The notes beneath the pieces were generated by a model. The model saw only the letters and a program-made list of their open reading frames with translations. It did not search any database and had not been told where the DNA came from. A stretch of DNA of 64,000 nucleotides. It comes from Parcubacteria group bacterium (lineage in GTDB: Bacteria > Patescibacteria > Paceibacteria > UBA9973 > UBA2103). The stretch spans positions 27,162-91,161 of the forward strand of contig JAQBRE010000003.1 of NCBI GenBank assembly GCA_028286605.1, in the 5' to 3' direction. The position numbers were made by a program, and so were the translations under genes. Below, piece by piece: positions 48,557 to 57,370 of this stretch. How positions within the stretch are numbered: the stretch's first letter is position 1; each line of letters begins with the position of its first letter.

Positions 48557-48967
48557 ATGGTACTTTCGGACAATAAGCTCTGGCTTTCACAGAAGACATT
48601 CGTGTTCAATACAGAAGGAAAGTTCCTGACGTTGTTCAGGACCGAGACCGCGCCTACGCGGCCCTGTTGCTGGGACCTGCCCGGCGGCGTCTTCGAGCTC
48701 GGCGAAGACCCTGAATCAAGCGCACGACGTGAGATACGAGAGGAAGCCGGTATTGAGGTTACCGACATGGCTCCGCTCGCGCTTGAAGGTTCGTATACTC
48801 CTGCGCAAGACTTCGTCGTTACCGTTGCGTACCGAGCAAATGCCGTGAGCACAGACATTACGCTTAGTTATGAACACAACGAATACAAATGGGTTACGCC
48901 GGCAGAATTCCTTGAACTGAAGTCATCGGATAAATGGATGCAGATCGTGCGCGCGAATCTTCTTTAA
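48557..48967 (+). CDS. NUDIX hydrolase
   Basis: A 136-residue pyrophosphatase. The Nudix box GGVFELGEDPESSARREIREEAGI is complete. WDLPGG precedes it, and EHNEYKWVTPAEF closes the fold. The start MVLSDNKLWLSQ is chosen because it fits the family and lies at the promoter's +1; a longer frame reaches into the divergent gene. Substrate unknown. Confidence 0.85.
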   Translation: MVLSDNKLWLSQKTFVFNTEGKFLTLFRTETAPTRPCCWDLPGGVFELGEDPESSARREIREEAGIEVTDMAPLALEGSYTPAQDFVVTVAYRANAVSTDITLSYEHNEYKWVTPAEFLELKSSDKWMQIVRANLL

Positions 48968-48981
48968 TAGTACAAAACGAA

Positions 48982-49004
48982 GGCCGCCCAGTTTCTGGGC
49001 GGCC
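48982..49004. terminator. Terminator between convergent genes
   Basis: GGCCGCCCAG and CTGGGCGGCC around TTT, between the NUDIX gene and the 80-aa gene. Confidence 0.75.
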
Positions 49005-49017
49005 CGTTTGCTTGTGC

Positions 49018-49260
49018 TCATGCGAGCTGCGCGATTTGCATATCAACATCTGCAGTGACTCGCACGATCTTCCTGCCCGCTTGGTCAGTGATGAACTCAT
49101 ACCCCAGGCCGGTGCAGGCCGGCGGCATGTTTCCACCCGTCTTCACCATGGATGCAATCATGCATTGCGCACCAATGCTGAATGCATCAATCGGCGGTAC
49201 CACGATCACGGTGGTTTCCGGTGTGACGATCGAAAGTCTAGCGGTGATGCTCTTTTTCAT
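49018..49260 (-). CDS. Hypothetical protein, 80 aa
   Basis: MKKSITARLSIVTPETTVIV begins a small, mostly beta protein with two cysteines. There is no membrane segment or known motif. It is 36 bp downstream of truB on the same strand and ends before the shared hairpin. Confidence 0.55.
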   Translation of the reverse strand: MKKSITARLSIVTPETTVIVVPPIDAFSIGAQCMIASMVKTGGNMPPACTGLGYEFITDQAGRKIVRVTADVDMQIAQLA

Positions 49261-49296
49261 AGCCCGTCCCTTTGTTCAGTCCAAGCGCAGGATACC

Positions 49297-50115
49297 CTAA
49301 AGCTTGAAAAGAGAGAACCAAAGGGAGAGTGGGCCGAATTTCTTATAGGTGCCGATGCGCGTGCGTCGTATAGAGAAGGCAAGCGCGTTCGTTCCAAGCG
49401 CGGTACCGATGCGCTGTGCCAGCGTGCGCATATACGCGCCTGAACCGCAGATAATCCGAAGCGTAAGAACTGTGTACGAGCGATCAGGCTGCAGGAATGT
49501 CGGGGACCACGAATTGCGCACCTCATGAATACGGAAGTCAGCACCAAGTGCTTTCCATACTTCATCAGACTTCGGTGCAACGGCGAGCATTTCTTTAACG
49601 CGCTGCTGTAACTCGCTTAGTGGGAGGGAATCTATTGAACGAAGCTGGATGCGATAGAACGTTTCTTCGTGTTCAGGAATGATGATGGTATCGAGTGTCC
49701 CTTGTAACGCATGCAGGAAGAGGGGGGTGCCGTTCACGGTCTTAGAGGAGAACGCAGGATAGGCGCGAAGATGTATTCCAAGTTCTTGCGCGAGTATTTC
49801 GCGAACCTTGTCTGTGTTCGGCACGGTATGCGAATCGTTCTCAGTTGCCATTCCTAATACGTCCCCTGTATCACTTCCGATATCGAGCAAAACTTCCACT
49901 TCGTATTCCTTATCGAACTTCGTGTACTTCTCTTTCTGTTTACATTCATCGCCAAGAAGAACGAGAAGGAGGCCGGTTGCCATAGGGTCCAGGCGGCCAG
50001 CGTAGCTGGCCGGCACGTCTGCATACTCCGGATGCGCAGCCTTCCATTCTTGAATAGCTTCGAGCGGCGTCTGGCCGAGCTTCTTATCTAAAACGACATA
50101 CGGAGGAATCTTCAT
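49297..50115 (-). CDS. truB: tRNA pseudouridine-55 synthase
   Basis: A 272-residue enzyme that makes pseudouridine 55 in the T-loop of tRNAs. The catalytic aspartate is D43 in AGRLDPMATGLLLVLLG. KEYEVEVLLDIGSDTGD and RAYPAFSSKTVNGTPLF are conserved TruB segments. The C-terminal part contains CGSGAYMRTLAQRIGTALG. N-terminal residues before the core are few, giving a compact enzyme. Confidence 0.94.
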   Translation of the reverse strand: MKIPPYVVLDKKLGQTPLEAIQEWKAAHPEYADVPASYAGRLDPMATGLLLVLLGDECKQKEKYTKFDKEYEVEVLLDIGSDTGDVLGMATENDSHTVPNTDKVREILAQELGIHLRAYPAFSSKTVNGTPLFLHALQGTLDTIIIPEHEETFYRIQLRSIDSLPLSELQQRVKEMLAVAPKSDEVWKALGADFRIHEVRNSWSPTFLQPDRSYTVLTLRIICGSGAYMRTLAQRIGTALGTNALAFSIRRTRIGTYKKFGPLSLWFSLFKL

Positions 50116-50138
50116 TCGTACACTGTAGTACGCAAAAA

Positions 50139-50168
50139 GCCGCCGTCCAAGTAGTGAGGACGACGGCC
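50139..50168 (-). terminator. Terminator of the 116-aa gene
   Basis: GCCGCCGTCC pairs with GGACGACGGC (one mismatch). On the minus strand CTTTTTGCG follows. Confidence 0.65.
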
Positions 50169-50178
50169 TTTGATGGTG

Positions 50179-50529
50179 TTATTGAATTGTCGTAATGATC
50201 TTAAGATGCTCTTCGATCTGACGAGCGAGCAGACGCTTCGCATTGCGCAGGCTCTGCACGCTGTGAATATGCACCTTCTGCTCAAGCAGGCAGGTAAGCA
50301 CGACCGCCTGTTGCTGATGATCCATAAACGTTAGCCCTGGCACCGCATCCTGCAGCTTCGTGCAGCGGATGCTCAAGTCATCATCATCGTCCGAAGTGAG
50401 TTTCAAGCTGAACCACCCTTGGAGCGTGACATCTGCGCCACCGCAGAAATGCGGCGGAACTTTCTTCGCGGTGACGATCGCCTGGAAGAGCGAACGTTCG
50501 GTAGCGGGCATTTCTGTTTCGACTTGCAT
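50179..50529 (-). CDS. Hypothetical protein, 116 aa
   Basis: The ATG at 50529 has AGGA upstream; a TTG six codons earlier is possible. The soluble product has an acidic patch SDDDDDLS in the middle and a basic C-terminal helix (RNAKRLLARQIEEHLK). No family recognised. Confidence 0.55.
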   Translation of the reverse strand: MQVETEMPATERSLFQAIVTAKKVPPHFCGGADVTLQGWFSLKLTSDDDDDLSIRCTKLQDAVPGLTFMDHQQQAVVLTCLLEQKVHIHSVQSLRNAKRLLARQIEEHLKIITTIQ

Positions 50530-50644
50530 ATCAAGGTCCTGTTTCAAAATGAACGGGACCCCACCAACACTTTTTTATAGAACTTTTTTGTAACCCATCT
50601 GAGCATACTACTTTTATCTGAAGAGGCAATAGATAAAAGGAAAA

Positions 50645-50669
50645 GACGGGCCGTGGTGTGCGGCCCGTC
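50645..50669 (-). terminator. Terminator of the 131-aa gene
   Basis: GACGGGCCG pairs with CGGCCCGTC. A T-run follows on the minus strand (CTTTTCCTTTT). Confidence 0.75.
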
Positions 50670-50692
50670 CTTCAAAGTGGACGATCGTCAAA

Positions 50693-51088
50693 TCAAACGA
50701 AGTGAAAATGTTGTTGTACGGGAGTTCGGTATTCGAACACAATCGCTTCAGAAAGTTCTGTCGCCTGAGTGACGGCTTCTTTCAGCTCAGTTACTGCCGT
50801 CCGTGCGACTGCTTCGCGATTACTGAAGATTTTTGAAACGGCTGATCGATATGCTTTGTATCTTCCCGAACCAACAATGACGCTGTTTGGGAGATTTCCT
50901 CTCAGCGCTCGTTTCAGTGCTTCAGGAAAATCCATGCCTTCGTGCAGCTTTCTACCGGTCGAATTTGCGATGGAAAACACCCGCGACATATCCAGCTCCA
51001 TAATGAGCTGGTGTCGTTCGCGAGCGTAAGCGATTCCTGTCTCGACTTCGATGATTTTGACGTCAATGAATGGTCTCGTGCTTGCCAC
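50693..51088 (-). CDS. Hypothetical protein, 131 aa
   Basis: Starts at GTG after GGAGAG. FIDVKIIEVETGIAYARERHQLIMELDM is followed by a helical region and ends HFHFV. The mixed alpha/beta pattern is not one I can name. It lies between two short intergenic gaps with a terminator after it. Confidence 0.55.
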   Translation of the reverse strand: MASTRPFIDVKIIEVETGIAYARERHQLIMELDMSRVFSIANSTGRKLHEGMDFPEALKRALRGNLPNSVIVGSGRYKAYRSAVSKIFSNREAVARTAVTELKEAVTQATELSEAIVFEYRTPVQQHFHFV

Positions 51089-51168
51089 GTGAACTCTCCA
51101 TTACTACAAATACCCTATATATAATAGGTATTAAACACAAATATGTCAATAGTTTCTGTGGATAAACG

Positions 51169-51624
51169 TTAGGAGAGGAGGGAATCAACAACGGCTTTCA
51201 CATCACCACCGTCTGCTTTGCCTTTGAGGTCGTTCATGAGCGAGCCCATGAACTTGCCGGCGTCTGCTTTGGTGGTTACGCCCATCTCTGCCATCTTCGC
51301 TTTTGCAATCGGTTCGATCTCCTCGCGGCTCATAAGAGTAGGAAGGAAGGACTCGATAACCGCGAGCTCTTCGATTTCCGGTTCAGTGAGTTCCATGCGG
51401 TTCGCTTTCGTGAACTGCTCGATTGAATCCTTGCGCTGGTTCGCGGCGCGCTTCAGTACCACGAGTGCCTCTTCATCCGCGAGGAACTCGCTCGGCATGC
51501 GCTTCTTGGCGACGACCTCGTTGGTCATAAGAGTGACGACAGAGCGAAGGGTGCGAAGACGGACTTCATCCTTGGCGCGAAGCGCGTCGGGAATGCCTTT
51601 CTTGAGGGTTTCGTGGAGGGTCAT
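51169..51624 (-). CDS. yqeY: GatB/YqeY domain protein
   Basis: A 151-residue protein of the YqeY family. KDEVRLRTLRSVVTLMTNEV, AANQRKDSIEQFTKANR, and KADAGKFMGSLMNDLKGKADGG are the conserved blocks. The family resembles the GatB tail that contacts tRNA, but its role is unproven. Divergent from rmuC. Confidence 0.92.
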   Translation of the reverse strand: MTLHETLKKGIPDALRAKDEVRLRTLRSVVTLMTNEVVAKKRMPSEFLADEEALVVLKRAANQRKDSIEQFTKANRMELTEPEIEELAVIESFLPTLMSREEIEPIAKAKMAEMGVTTKADAGKFMGSLMNDLKGKADGGDVKAVVDSLLS

Positions 51625-51689
51625 GCCAAGAGTTTAGCATATGCAGATGTTCGATAGCGTGCAGCGCAGAGGCCTCGTATAATGCATAT

Positions 51690-52766
51690 ATGGACATCTT
51701 TTCTATCGGACTCATCGTGCTGGCGCTCGTTCTGGTGCAGGGAATCGGCCTGTGGCTGATGGCGCGGCAGAATGAGAAGAACCGAGCGACTGCTTTGCCC
51801 GCCAAAGAAGACGGCGCCGCGATGATGCTTCTGCAGGGCCAGCTTGAAAAGCTGGAGCGAACGCTCGATTCCCGCATGAATGAATCCTCTAAGCAGGTGT
51901 ACGAGAACATGCGCGTGCAGGCAGGGGAGTCTAACCGCCTTATCAAGGAGATTACGACCGAGCTCACCTCCGTAAAGGAAATCGGCCGCCAGACGCAGAC
52001 ATACGCAGAGCAACTCCAGTCGCTTCAGGATCTCCTTAAGAACCCGAAGCAGCGCGGTATCCTCGGCGAGTATTATCTTGAGACGGTGCTTAAGAATGTG
52101 ATGAGTCCGCAGGACTATCGCATTCAGTATCCATTCAAGAACGGCGAGATTGTCGATGCCGTCATCGTCATCAACAAGAAGCTCGTGCCGGTGGACTCTA
52201 AGTTCTCGCTCGATAACTACAATCGCTTCGTCAGTGCGCCGGTGGGAAGCGTCGAACGCACGAATGCAGAAAAGTCCTTCGTGAATGACCTCAAGATGCG
52301 CATCACCGAAACAGCCAAGTACATTCGCCCTGACGAAGACACGATGGACTTCGCCTTCATGTTCATTCCTTCGGAAGGAATCTATTACGACCTTCTTACC
52401 AATCAGGTGGGTGCAGACGAAGAAGAGAATCTCATACAGCGTGCCGCTTCCAAATACAAAGTCATTATCGTCTCGCCGACCTCATTCCTCGCCTATCTTC
52501 AGACGGTTATGCAGGGGCTCAAGGCGCTTGAAATAGAGCAGAAGGCAGTCGAGATTCAGAAGCGCGTAGGAGAACTTGGCAAACACATCGGTAGCTACGA
52601 AGAATACTACAAGAAACTCGGCACTGCGCTCGGCACTGCGGTCTCGCATTACAACAGCGGATACAAGGAACTCGGCAAGATCGAGAAGGATGTCTTCCGC
52701 ATCGATAATGAGAAGATCGGCCTTGAACAGCTGCAGCTCGAGAAGCCCGGAAGCGACGACGAATAA
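51690..52766 (+). CDS. rmuC: DNA recombination protein RmuC
   Basis: A 358-residue protein that limits inversions at short repeats in Escherichia coli. One N-terminal helix (~4-23), a coiled coil (~45-115), then the nuclease-like RmuC core: KQRGILGEYYLETVLKNVM, VDAVIVINKKLVPVDSKF, and PTSFLAYLQTV. At 358 residues it is shorter than E. coli RmuC (~475). Confidence 0.92.
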   Translation: MDIFSIGLIVLALVLVQGIGLWLMARQNEKNRATALPAKEDGAAMMLLQGQLEKLERTLDSRMNESSKQVYENMRVQAGESNRLIKEITTELTSVKEIGRQTQTYAEQLQSLQDLLKNPKQRGILGEYYLETVLKNVMSPQDYRIQYPFKNGEIVDAVIVINKKLVPVDSKFSLDNYNRFVSAPVGSVERTNAEKSFVNDLKMRITETAKYIRPDEDTMDFAFMFIPSEGIYYDLLTNQVGADEEENLIQRAASKYKVIIVSPTSFLAYLQTVMQGLKALEIEQKAVEIQKRVGELGKHIGSYEEYYKKLGTALGTAVSHYNSGYKELGKIEKDVFRIDNEKIGLEQLQLEKPGSDDE

Positions 52767-52829
52767 CCCTCTTGTGCGCTTCTATAGAAGCGCTATGATG
52801 CGTCGGGACATGTACGGGGAGTACGTTTG

Positions 52830-53021
52830 ATGATTGGAAGGGTGCGCGGTTGGAGTATTACGATACTGGTGGTCGCATTGCTGAGTACTTTGTGGTGGCA
52901 CTACGTCACCACTCATCACCTCAGTGAGGCATTACCAGCAGGGTATGAATGGCGAGAGGCGCCCAAGCCTCCGCTGCCATGTTTCGATGATGAAGGGTAC
53001 TATCTCTGCCAGAAGACCTGA
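52830..53021 (+). CDS. Small membrane-anchored protein, 63 aa
   Basis: MIGRVRGWSITILVVALLST starts a single helix (~9-25), then a short extracytoplasmic tail with CFDDEGYYLC, whose two cysteines could form a disulfide. ACGGGGAG is the ribosome-binding site; a TTG start lies one codon upstream. No family. Followed by a terminator. Confidence 0.55.
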   Translation: MIGRVRGWSITILVVALLSTLWWHYVTTHHLSEALPAGYEWREAPKPPLPCFDDEGYYLCQKT

Positions 53022-53045
53022 ATGGTTTCGGCGCTACGCTCTCTT

Positions 53046-53075
53046 GGCCGCCCGAAGAACTCGGGCGGCTTGCTT
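53046..53075 (+). terminator. Terminator of the 63-aa gene
   Basis: GCCGCCCGA and TCGGGCGGC, followed by TTGCTTTTT. It lies just before rplU. Confidence 0.8.
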
Positions 53076-53106
53076 TTTATATGAAATAGCCTAGAATAGC
53101 CTTTAT

Positions 53107-53433
53107 ATGCAGTATGCCGTTATAAAGACAGGGGGAAAGCAGTATGTCGTTTCTCCAGGCGTCGTCGTTACTATCGAGAAGCTCGGTCGTGGCGCTCAGG
53201 ACACCAAGAAAGGCGATAGCATCGTTTTCGATGAGGTTCTCCTCACGAACGATGGCTCGACCACCAACATGGGCGCTCCGTTCCTGACAGGTACGACCGT
53301 AAAAGGAACCGTCGCTGTCGTCGGCCGCAACAAGAAGGTGGAAGTCGTTAAGTACAAGGCTAAGAGCCGTTACCTCAAGCGCCGTGGCCATCGCCAGCCG
53401 CACGTGAAGGTTAAGATCGATTCGATCGGATAA
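53107..53433 (+). CDS. rplU: 50S ribosomal protein L21
   Basis: A 108-residue 23S rRNA-binding protein. MQYAVIKTGGKQYVV is the family start, and KYKAKSRYLKRRGHRQPHVKVKI is the basic C-terminal signature. Usually next to rpmA; here rpmA is 8 kb away on the other strand, so the pair is split. Confidence 0.97.
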   Translation: MQYAVIKTGGKQYVVSPGVVVTIEKLGRGAQDTKKGDSIVFDEVLLTNDGSTTNMGAPFLTGTTVKGTVAVVGRNKKVEVVKYKAKSRYLKRRGHRQPHVKVKIDSIG

Positions 53434-53435
53434 AG

Positions 53436-53460
53436 AAAAAACCGCCTCTGGCGGTTTTTT
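53436..53460 (+). terminator. Terminator of rplU
   Basis: AAAAAACCGCC-TCT-GGCGGTTTTTT, a canonical hairpin with a T-run. Confidence 0.85.
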
Positions 53461-53525
53461 CTTGTGCTTTACGCATTTCCTGATACATATACCTATAGAT
53501 TCGAATTAACCGAGGAGATACGAAG

Positions 53526-53798
53526 ATGGCTTTTGCAAACCTCATTGTGACGCTGGAAGGTGTTGGCTCTGTTCTTGGTCCCCGTGCATATCTAATGGCC
53601 TCCTACAAAGGTCCATGCGTCATCGGCCACACAGTGGACGTTGAAGGAATTCAAATCACACTCGAAAAAGTCATGCACAAACTTACGCCAGGAGGTGATG
53701 TTAGCCAGAGTATTGTATGGGGAGTAGTTGCTAACAAGGATATGGTTAAGCTCTGTGCATGCGAAGGGTGGACCAAGATAGATGCTGCTAAAAAATGA
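53526..53798 (+). CDS. Hypothetical protein, 90 aa
   Basis: Starts MAFANLIVTLEGVGSVLGPR after GAGGAGA. A compact, mixed protein with four cysteines (two in KLCACEGW). No motif recognised. It is followed by a strong hairpin shared with recR. Confidence 0.6.
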   Translation: MAFANLIVTLEGVGSVLGPRAYLMASYKGPCVIGHTVDVEGIQITLEKVMHKLTPGGDVSQSIVWGVVANKDMVKLCACEGWTKIDAAKK

Positions 53799-53806
53799 TG
53801 TTGGAA

Positions 53807-53827
53807 GGCCGGCGCAGAGCGCCGGCC
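53807..53827. terminator. Terminator between the 90-aa gene and recR
   Basis: GGCCGGCGC and GCGCCGGCC around AGA, between convergent genes. Confidence 0.75.
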
Positions 53828-53858
53828 GCCTTTATATCCAAATCCAGTTTCGTATCCA

Positions 53859-54458
53859 CTACGTTTCTTTGCGGTTCTGAAGCGCGCTTGAAAGGGTGGG
53901 GGAGTCTGCGTACTCAAGTTCGGAACCGGTGGAAAGGCCACGGCCAAGTAGGGTGAGCTTCACGTGCGAGCGCAGCGGTGAGAGGCGCTCACGAAGATGG
54001 TCTGCGGTATGCTCGCCTTCGCTCGTGGCCGAAAGCGCGAGGATGATTTCAGCGAGCCCATTCGCGCTTCTTCGTTCGACCCGTTCAATCAATTCATGCT
54101 CACGAATAGCGCCTTTGCCCGAAAGCGTAAGCACTCCGCCCAGTACGAAATAACGCCCCCTATAGACGCCAGTGCGCTCCACCGCGGCAAGGTCCTGATC
54201 CTTCTCCAGCACCATGAGTATCGAATCATCGCGATGCGGGTCGCCGCAGTAGTTGCAGATCTCGCCGGCACCGCTCCAGAAGCGCATGCATTCAGGGCAC
54301 TGCTTCACACTTTCGCCGATGCGCGCGATGAGGTCTGCAAGGCGGTTGCGATCGTTCACATTAGTCGCAAGCAGATGATAGACGAATCGCTTCGCCTGGC
54401 GCGGGCCGATGCCCGGGAAGCGCTCGAATGCGCGTGCAAGATCGTCTACTCTATCCAT
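53859..54458 (-). CDS. recR: Recombination protein RecR
   Basis: A 199-residue protein that, with RecF/RecO, loads RecA at gaps. The helix-hairpin-helix reads AFERFPGIGPRQAKRFVYHLL, the zinc site CPECMRF...CNYCGDPHRD, and the Toprim domain follows (SILMVLEKDQDLAAVERTG...). Here the Toprim part has SATSEGEHTADHL. Ends with a run conserved in the family (LLGRGLSTGSELEYADSPTL). Confidence 0.95.
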   Translation of the reverse strand: MDRVDDLARAFERFPGIGPRQAKRFVYHLLATNVNDRNRLADLIARIGESVKQCPECMRFWSGAGEICNYCGDPHRDDSILMVLEKDQDLAAVERTGVYRGRYFVLGGVLTLSGKGAIREHELIERVERRSANGLAEIILALSATSEGEHTADHLRERLSPLRSHVKLTLLGRGLSTGSELEYADSPTLSSALQNRKET

Positions 54459-54472
54459 ACCGTTTTGCCATA

Positions 54473-55834
54473 TTAGAATTCGTTCGCGAACTCGCCGTAT
54501 CCGGACTTATCGATAGATTGGAACGTCGAACGCTTGTCGTCGAAGAACAGCTCGATGGAACCCGTAGGGCCGTTACGATGCTTCTCGATGAGGATTTCCG
54601 CGATGCCGGGGCGATCGCTATCCTTATTTGTCTTATCCTCGCGATGGATGAACATAACGACGTCCGCGTCCTGCTCGATAGAACCCGAGTCGCGAAGGTC
54701 TGAAAGACGCGGCTTGCCGCCACGTTGCTCCACGGCGCGAGAGAGCTGTGAAAGGGCGAGCACGGGCACTTCGAGCTCACGTGCAAGGCTCTTCAATGAG
54801 CGCGAGATTTCCGTAACCTGCTGCACCATCGAATCGGAGTTGCGCGTGTTGGTAGGTGCCATGAGCTGGAGATAATCCACGATGATGAGGCCGATGCCGC
54901 GTTCACGCTTCAGGCGACGCGCGACGGCACGCATGGCAAGGATGTTATTGCCGGCTTTGTCGTCAACATAGATAGGCGCTTTAGATAGCGCCTCGAGCGC
55001 GTCGCGGATGCGCGCAAAGTCTTCTTCGCTCTTCACGGTACCGGTACGGATCTTCCATGCGTTCACGTAGGACTCCGCTGCGAGCATGCGGTCTATCAGC
55101 TGCTCGGAGCTCATTTCCAATGAGAAGATGCCGACGGGCGTACCGTGACGAATAGCAGTATTGCGCGCGATATCGAGCGCGAGCGTCGTCTTACCGACCG
55201 AAGGTCGGGCAGCGAGGATAACGAGGTCCGAAGGATGGAGTCCCGAAAGGAGATTATCGAGCTCAGGGAAGCCGGTCGGCACGCCGCGAATGGCACCGTC
55301 GCTCTTTGAAAGAGTCTCGATGCGTTCCCAGGTTGCGTCCAGCTTGTCAGCGATCGCAACGAACTTATGCGCGGAAGAATTGTTCCCGATCGCATAGATA
55401 GCTTTCTCTGCGCTGTCGAGCACTTCAGCGGTGTCCTTGCCCTCGTCATACGCCGCTTCCGTTATCTCGTGCGCGGTATCGATAAGCGAACGCATCACAT
55501 GCTTCTTCGCGACCAATTCTGCATAATGCGAATAGTTTCCTGGAGCCGGCGCATTGTTCGCGAGTTCCGCGATGTATGCACGGCCGCCGGCGCGTTCAAG
55601 CGCGCTCTTCGCCACCAATCGTTCTGCAAGCGAAAGAATATCTATCGGGTCGCCGCGATCTGAAAGATCGCGCATCGCATCGAATATGACGCGGTGCTTC
55701 TCTGCATAAAAGGAATCGTATTTCACGAGGTCCGAGACATCGTGAATAGCGTCAGGCTTCAGGAGGAGAGACCCGAGAAGACCACGTTCGGCATCGAGGC
55801 TTTGCGGCGGAATGCGCACGAGGTGATCAGGCAT
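54473..55834 (-). CDS. dnaB: Replicative DNA helicase DnaB
   Basis: A 453-residue hexameric helicase of the replication fork. The N-terminal domain begins PPQSLDAERGLLGSLLLKPD. The RecA-like motor has Walker A AARPSVGKTTLALDIA, H2 FSLEMSSEQLIDRM, Walker B LIIVDYLQLM and SRSLKSLARELEVPVLALSQLSR. No intein. It lies 14 bp before recR on the same strand, an operon of repair and replication genes. Confidence 0.97.
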   Translation of the reverse strand: MPDHLVRIPPQSLDAERGLLGSLLLKPDAIHDVSDLVKYDSFYAEKHRVIFDAMRDLSDRGDPIDILSLAERLVAKSALERAGGRAYIAELANNAPAPGNYSHYAELVAKKHVMRSLIDTAHEITEAAYDEGKDTAEVLDSAEKAIYAIGNNSSAHKFVAIADKLDATWERIETLSKSDGAIRGVPTGFPELDNLLSGLHPSDLVILAARPSVGKTTLALDIARNTAIRHGTPVGIFSLEMSSEQLIDRMLAAESYVNAWKIRTGTVKSEEDFARIRDALEALSKAPIYVDDKAGNNILAMRAVARRLKRERGIGLIIVDYLQLMAPTNTRNSDSMVQQVTEISRSLKSLARELEVPVLALSQLSRAVEQRGGKPRLSDLRDSGSIEQDADVVMFIHREDKTNKDSDRPGIAEILIEKHRNGPTGSIELFFDDKRSTFQSIDKSGYGEFANEF

Positions 55835-55846
55835 CTCACCAGTTTA

Positions 55847-57340
55847 TCACCTGGCCGCTTTGGTCAACACTGGCCCAGAAGGGGTGTCATCCACATGATA
55901 TCCACTGTTCTCTATGTGGATACGCAAACGGTCCGCTTCCTCGAAATCCTGCTTTGCGCGTGCCGTTTCTCGTTCTGCGGCCAGATTCATCACCATGAGG
56001 GGAATTTCGGGTGCGGGGCCGCTCAGATGCGGCGCATTGATAAGATGGAGCCCGAGCACTGCTTCAGCAGCCTCAACGACGCCCCATGCCTGCTTGGGCG
56101 GCAAGTCTTCGTCGCCTATCGTTTCCCAAAGCAGCGCGAGCGCCTGCGGGGTTGAGAGGTCATCACGGAGGAGGGTGATCATACGGTCCTGAAGCGGGGA
56201 AGGTACGCTCAAGCCCTTTGCAGCTTCTTTAAGCTCGCGAGCGCCTTTCCATAGACGCATCAATCCTTCATTCGCTGCAGCAAGTGACTCCCAGGTGAAA
56301 GAAAGCGGGCTGCGATAGTGCGCTTGAAGGAACAGATAGCGAAGCGCAAGCGGACTGTATCCGCGCTTGATTATCTCCGAAAGATACACGACGTTGCCGA
56401 GAGACTTAGACGCCTTCTCGTTCTGCATCGTAAGGAATGCGCCGTGCATCCAGTACCGGACGAATTGGCGACCGCTCGCGCTTTCCGATTGCGCGATCTC
56501 ATTATTGTGATGAATCGGAATAAGATCCATTGCTCCTGTATGAATATCTATCTGATCGCCAAGCAACGCTTTGCTCATGGCAGAACATTCGATGTGCCAG
56601 CCAGGGAAGCCCATGCCCCACGGGCTGCTCCATTCCTGCTGACGACGCACCATGCCTGCAGCGGATGATTTCCACAGCGCGAAATCCTGCGGATTTCGCT
56701 TCTCTTCGTTCGCAGCGATTCGCCCGTGCGCTGCCATGTTGATGCGATCTTCAAGCGATGCAGCAGTACCATCTTTTATATGCGAAACAGGAATACCGCC
56801 CAGTTTGCCGTATCCATGGAATTTGCTCGTATCGAAATAGACGCCATCGCGCGTGCGATACGTAAGACCTTTTTGTTCGAGTGCCTTAATCATCGCGATC
56901 TGTTCAGGAATGTAGTGCGTCGCGTGCGGAAAGAGGATTTCCGCAGTATTTATATTCAGCGCCGCGACATCGTTCTCGAACAGCTTCGTGAATCTATTCG
57001 CGATATCTTCCGCAGACTCGCCGCTTTCCCTTGCGCTCTTTTCCATCTTGTCTTCGCCCTCGTCGCTATCTGAAACGAGATGGCCGACGTCCGTGATATT
57101 GATGACGCGACGCACGCGCAAGCCGCGCTGCTCAAGAACGCGTGCGATAAGGTCTGAAAGAAAATAGCTGCGCAGGTTGCCGATGTGCGCCTGGCTATAG
57201 ACGGTCGGTCCGCAGGAATACATCGTTACGTTGCCCGCACGAAGCGGGGCGAACAATTCCTTCTTACCGGAAAGCGTATTAGTGAAGAATATCGGCGTAT
57301 CGAGCGACTCGCGCTCCTTCCTCGAACGAAATGGCCACAT
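55847..57340 (-). CDS. cysS: Cysteine--tRNA ligase
   Basis: A 497-residue class I synthetase. The HIGH motif is HIGN in YSQAHIGNLRSYFLSD, zinc ligands include the Cys of SCGPTVYS and the WHIECSAMS region, and KMSKS appears as KASKSLGN, a conservative variant. The protein carries extra residues at the N-terminus before FFTNTLSGKKELF. It ends 12 bp before dnaB. Confidence 0.96.
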   Translation of the reverse strand: MWPFRSRKERESLDTPIFFTNTLSGKKELFAPLRAGNVTMYSCGPTVYSQAHIGNLRSYFLSDLIARVLEQRGLRVRRVINITDVGHLVSDSDEGEDKMEKSARESGESAEDIANRFTKLFENDVAALNINTAEILFPHATHYIPEQIAMIKALEQKGLTYRTRDGVYFDTSKFHGYGKLGGIPVSHIKDGTAASLEDRINMAAHGRIAANEEKRNPQDFALWKSSAAGMVRRQQEWSSPWGMGFPGWHIECSAMSKALLGDQIDIHTGAMDLIPIHHNNEIAQSESASGRQFVRYWMHGAFLTMQNEKASKSLGNVVYLSEIIKRGYSPLALRYLFLQAHYRSPLSFTWESLAAANEGLMRLWKGARELKEAAKGLSVPSPLQDRMITLLRDDLSTPQALALLWETIGDEDLPPKQAWGVVEAAEAVLGLHLINAPHLSGPAPEIPLMVMNLAAERETARAKQDFEEADRLRIHIENSGYHVDDTPSGPVLTKAAR

Positions 57341-57370
57341 AGCTACTACCGTACCATATAGGAAACGCTG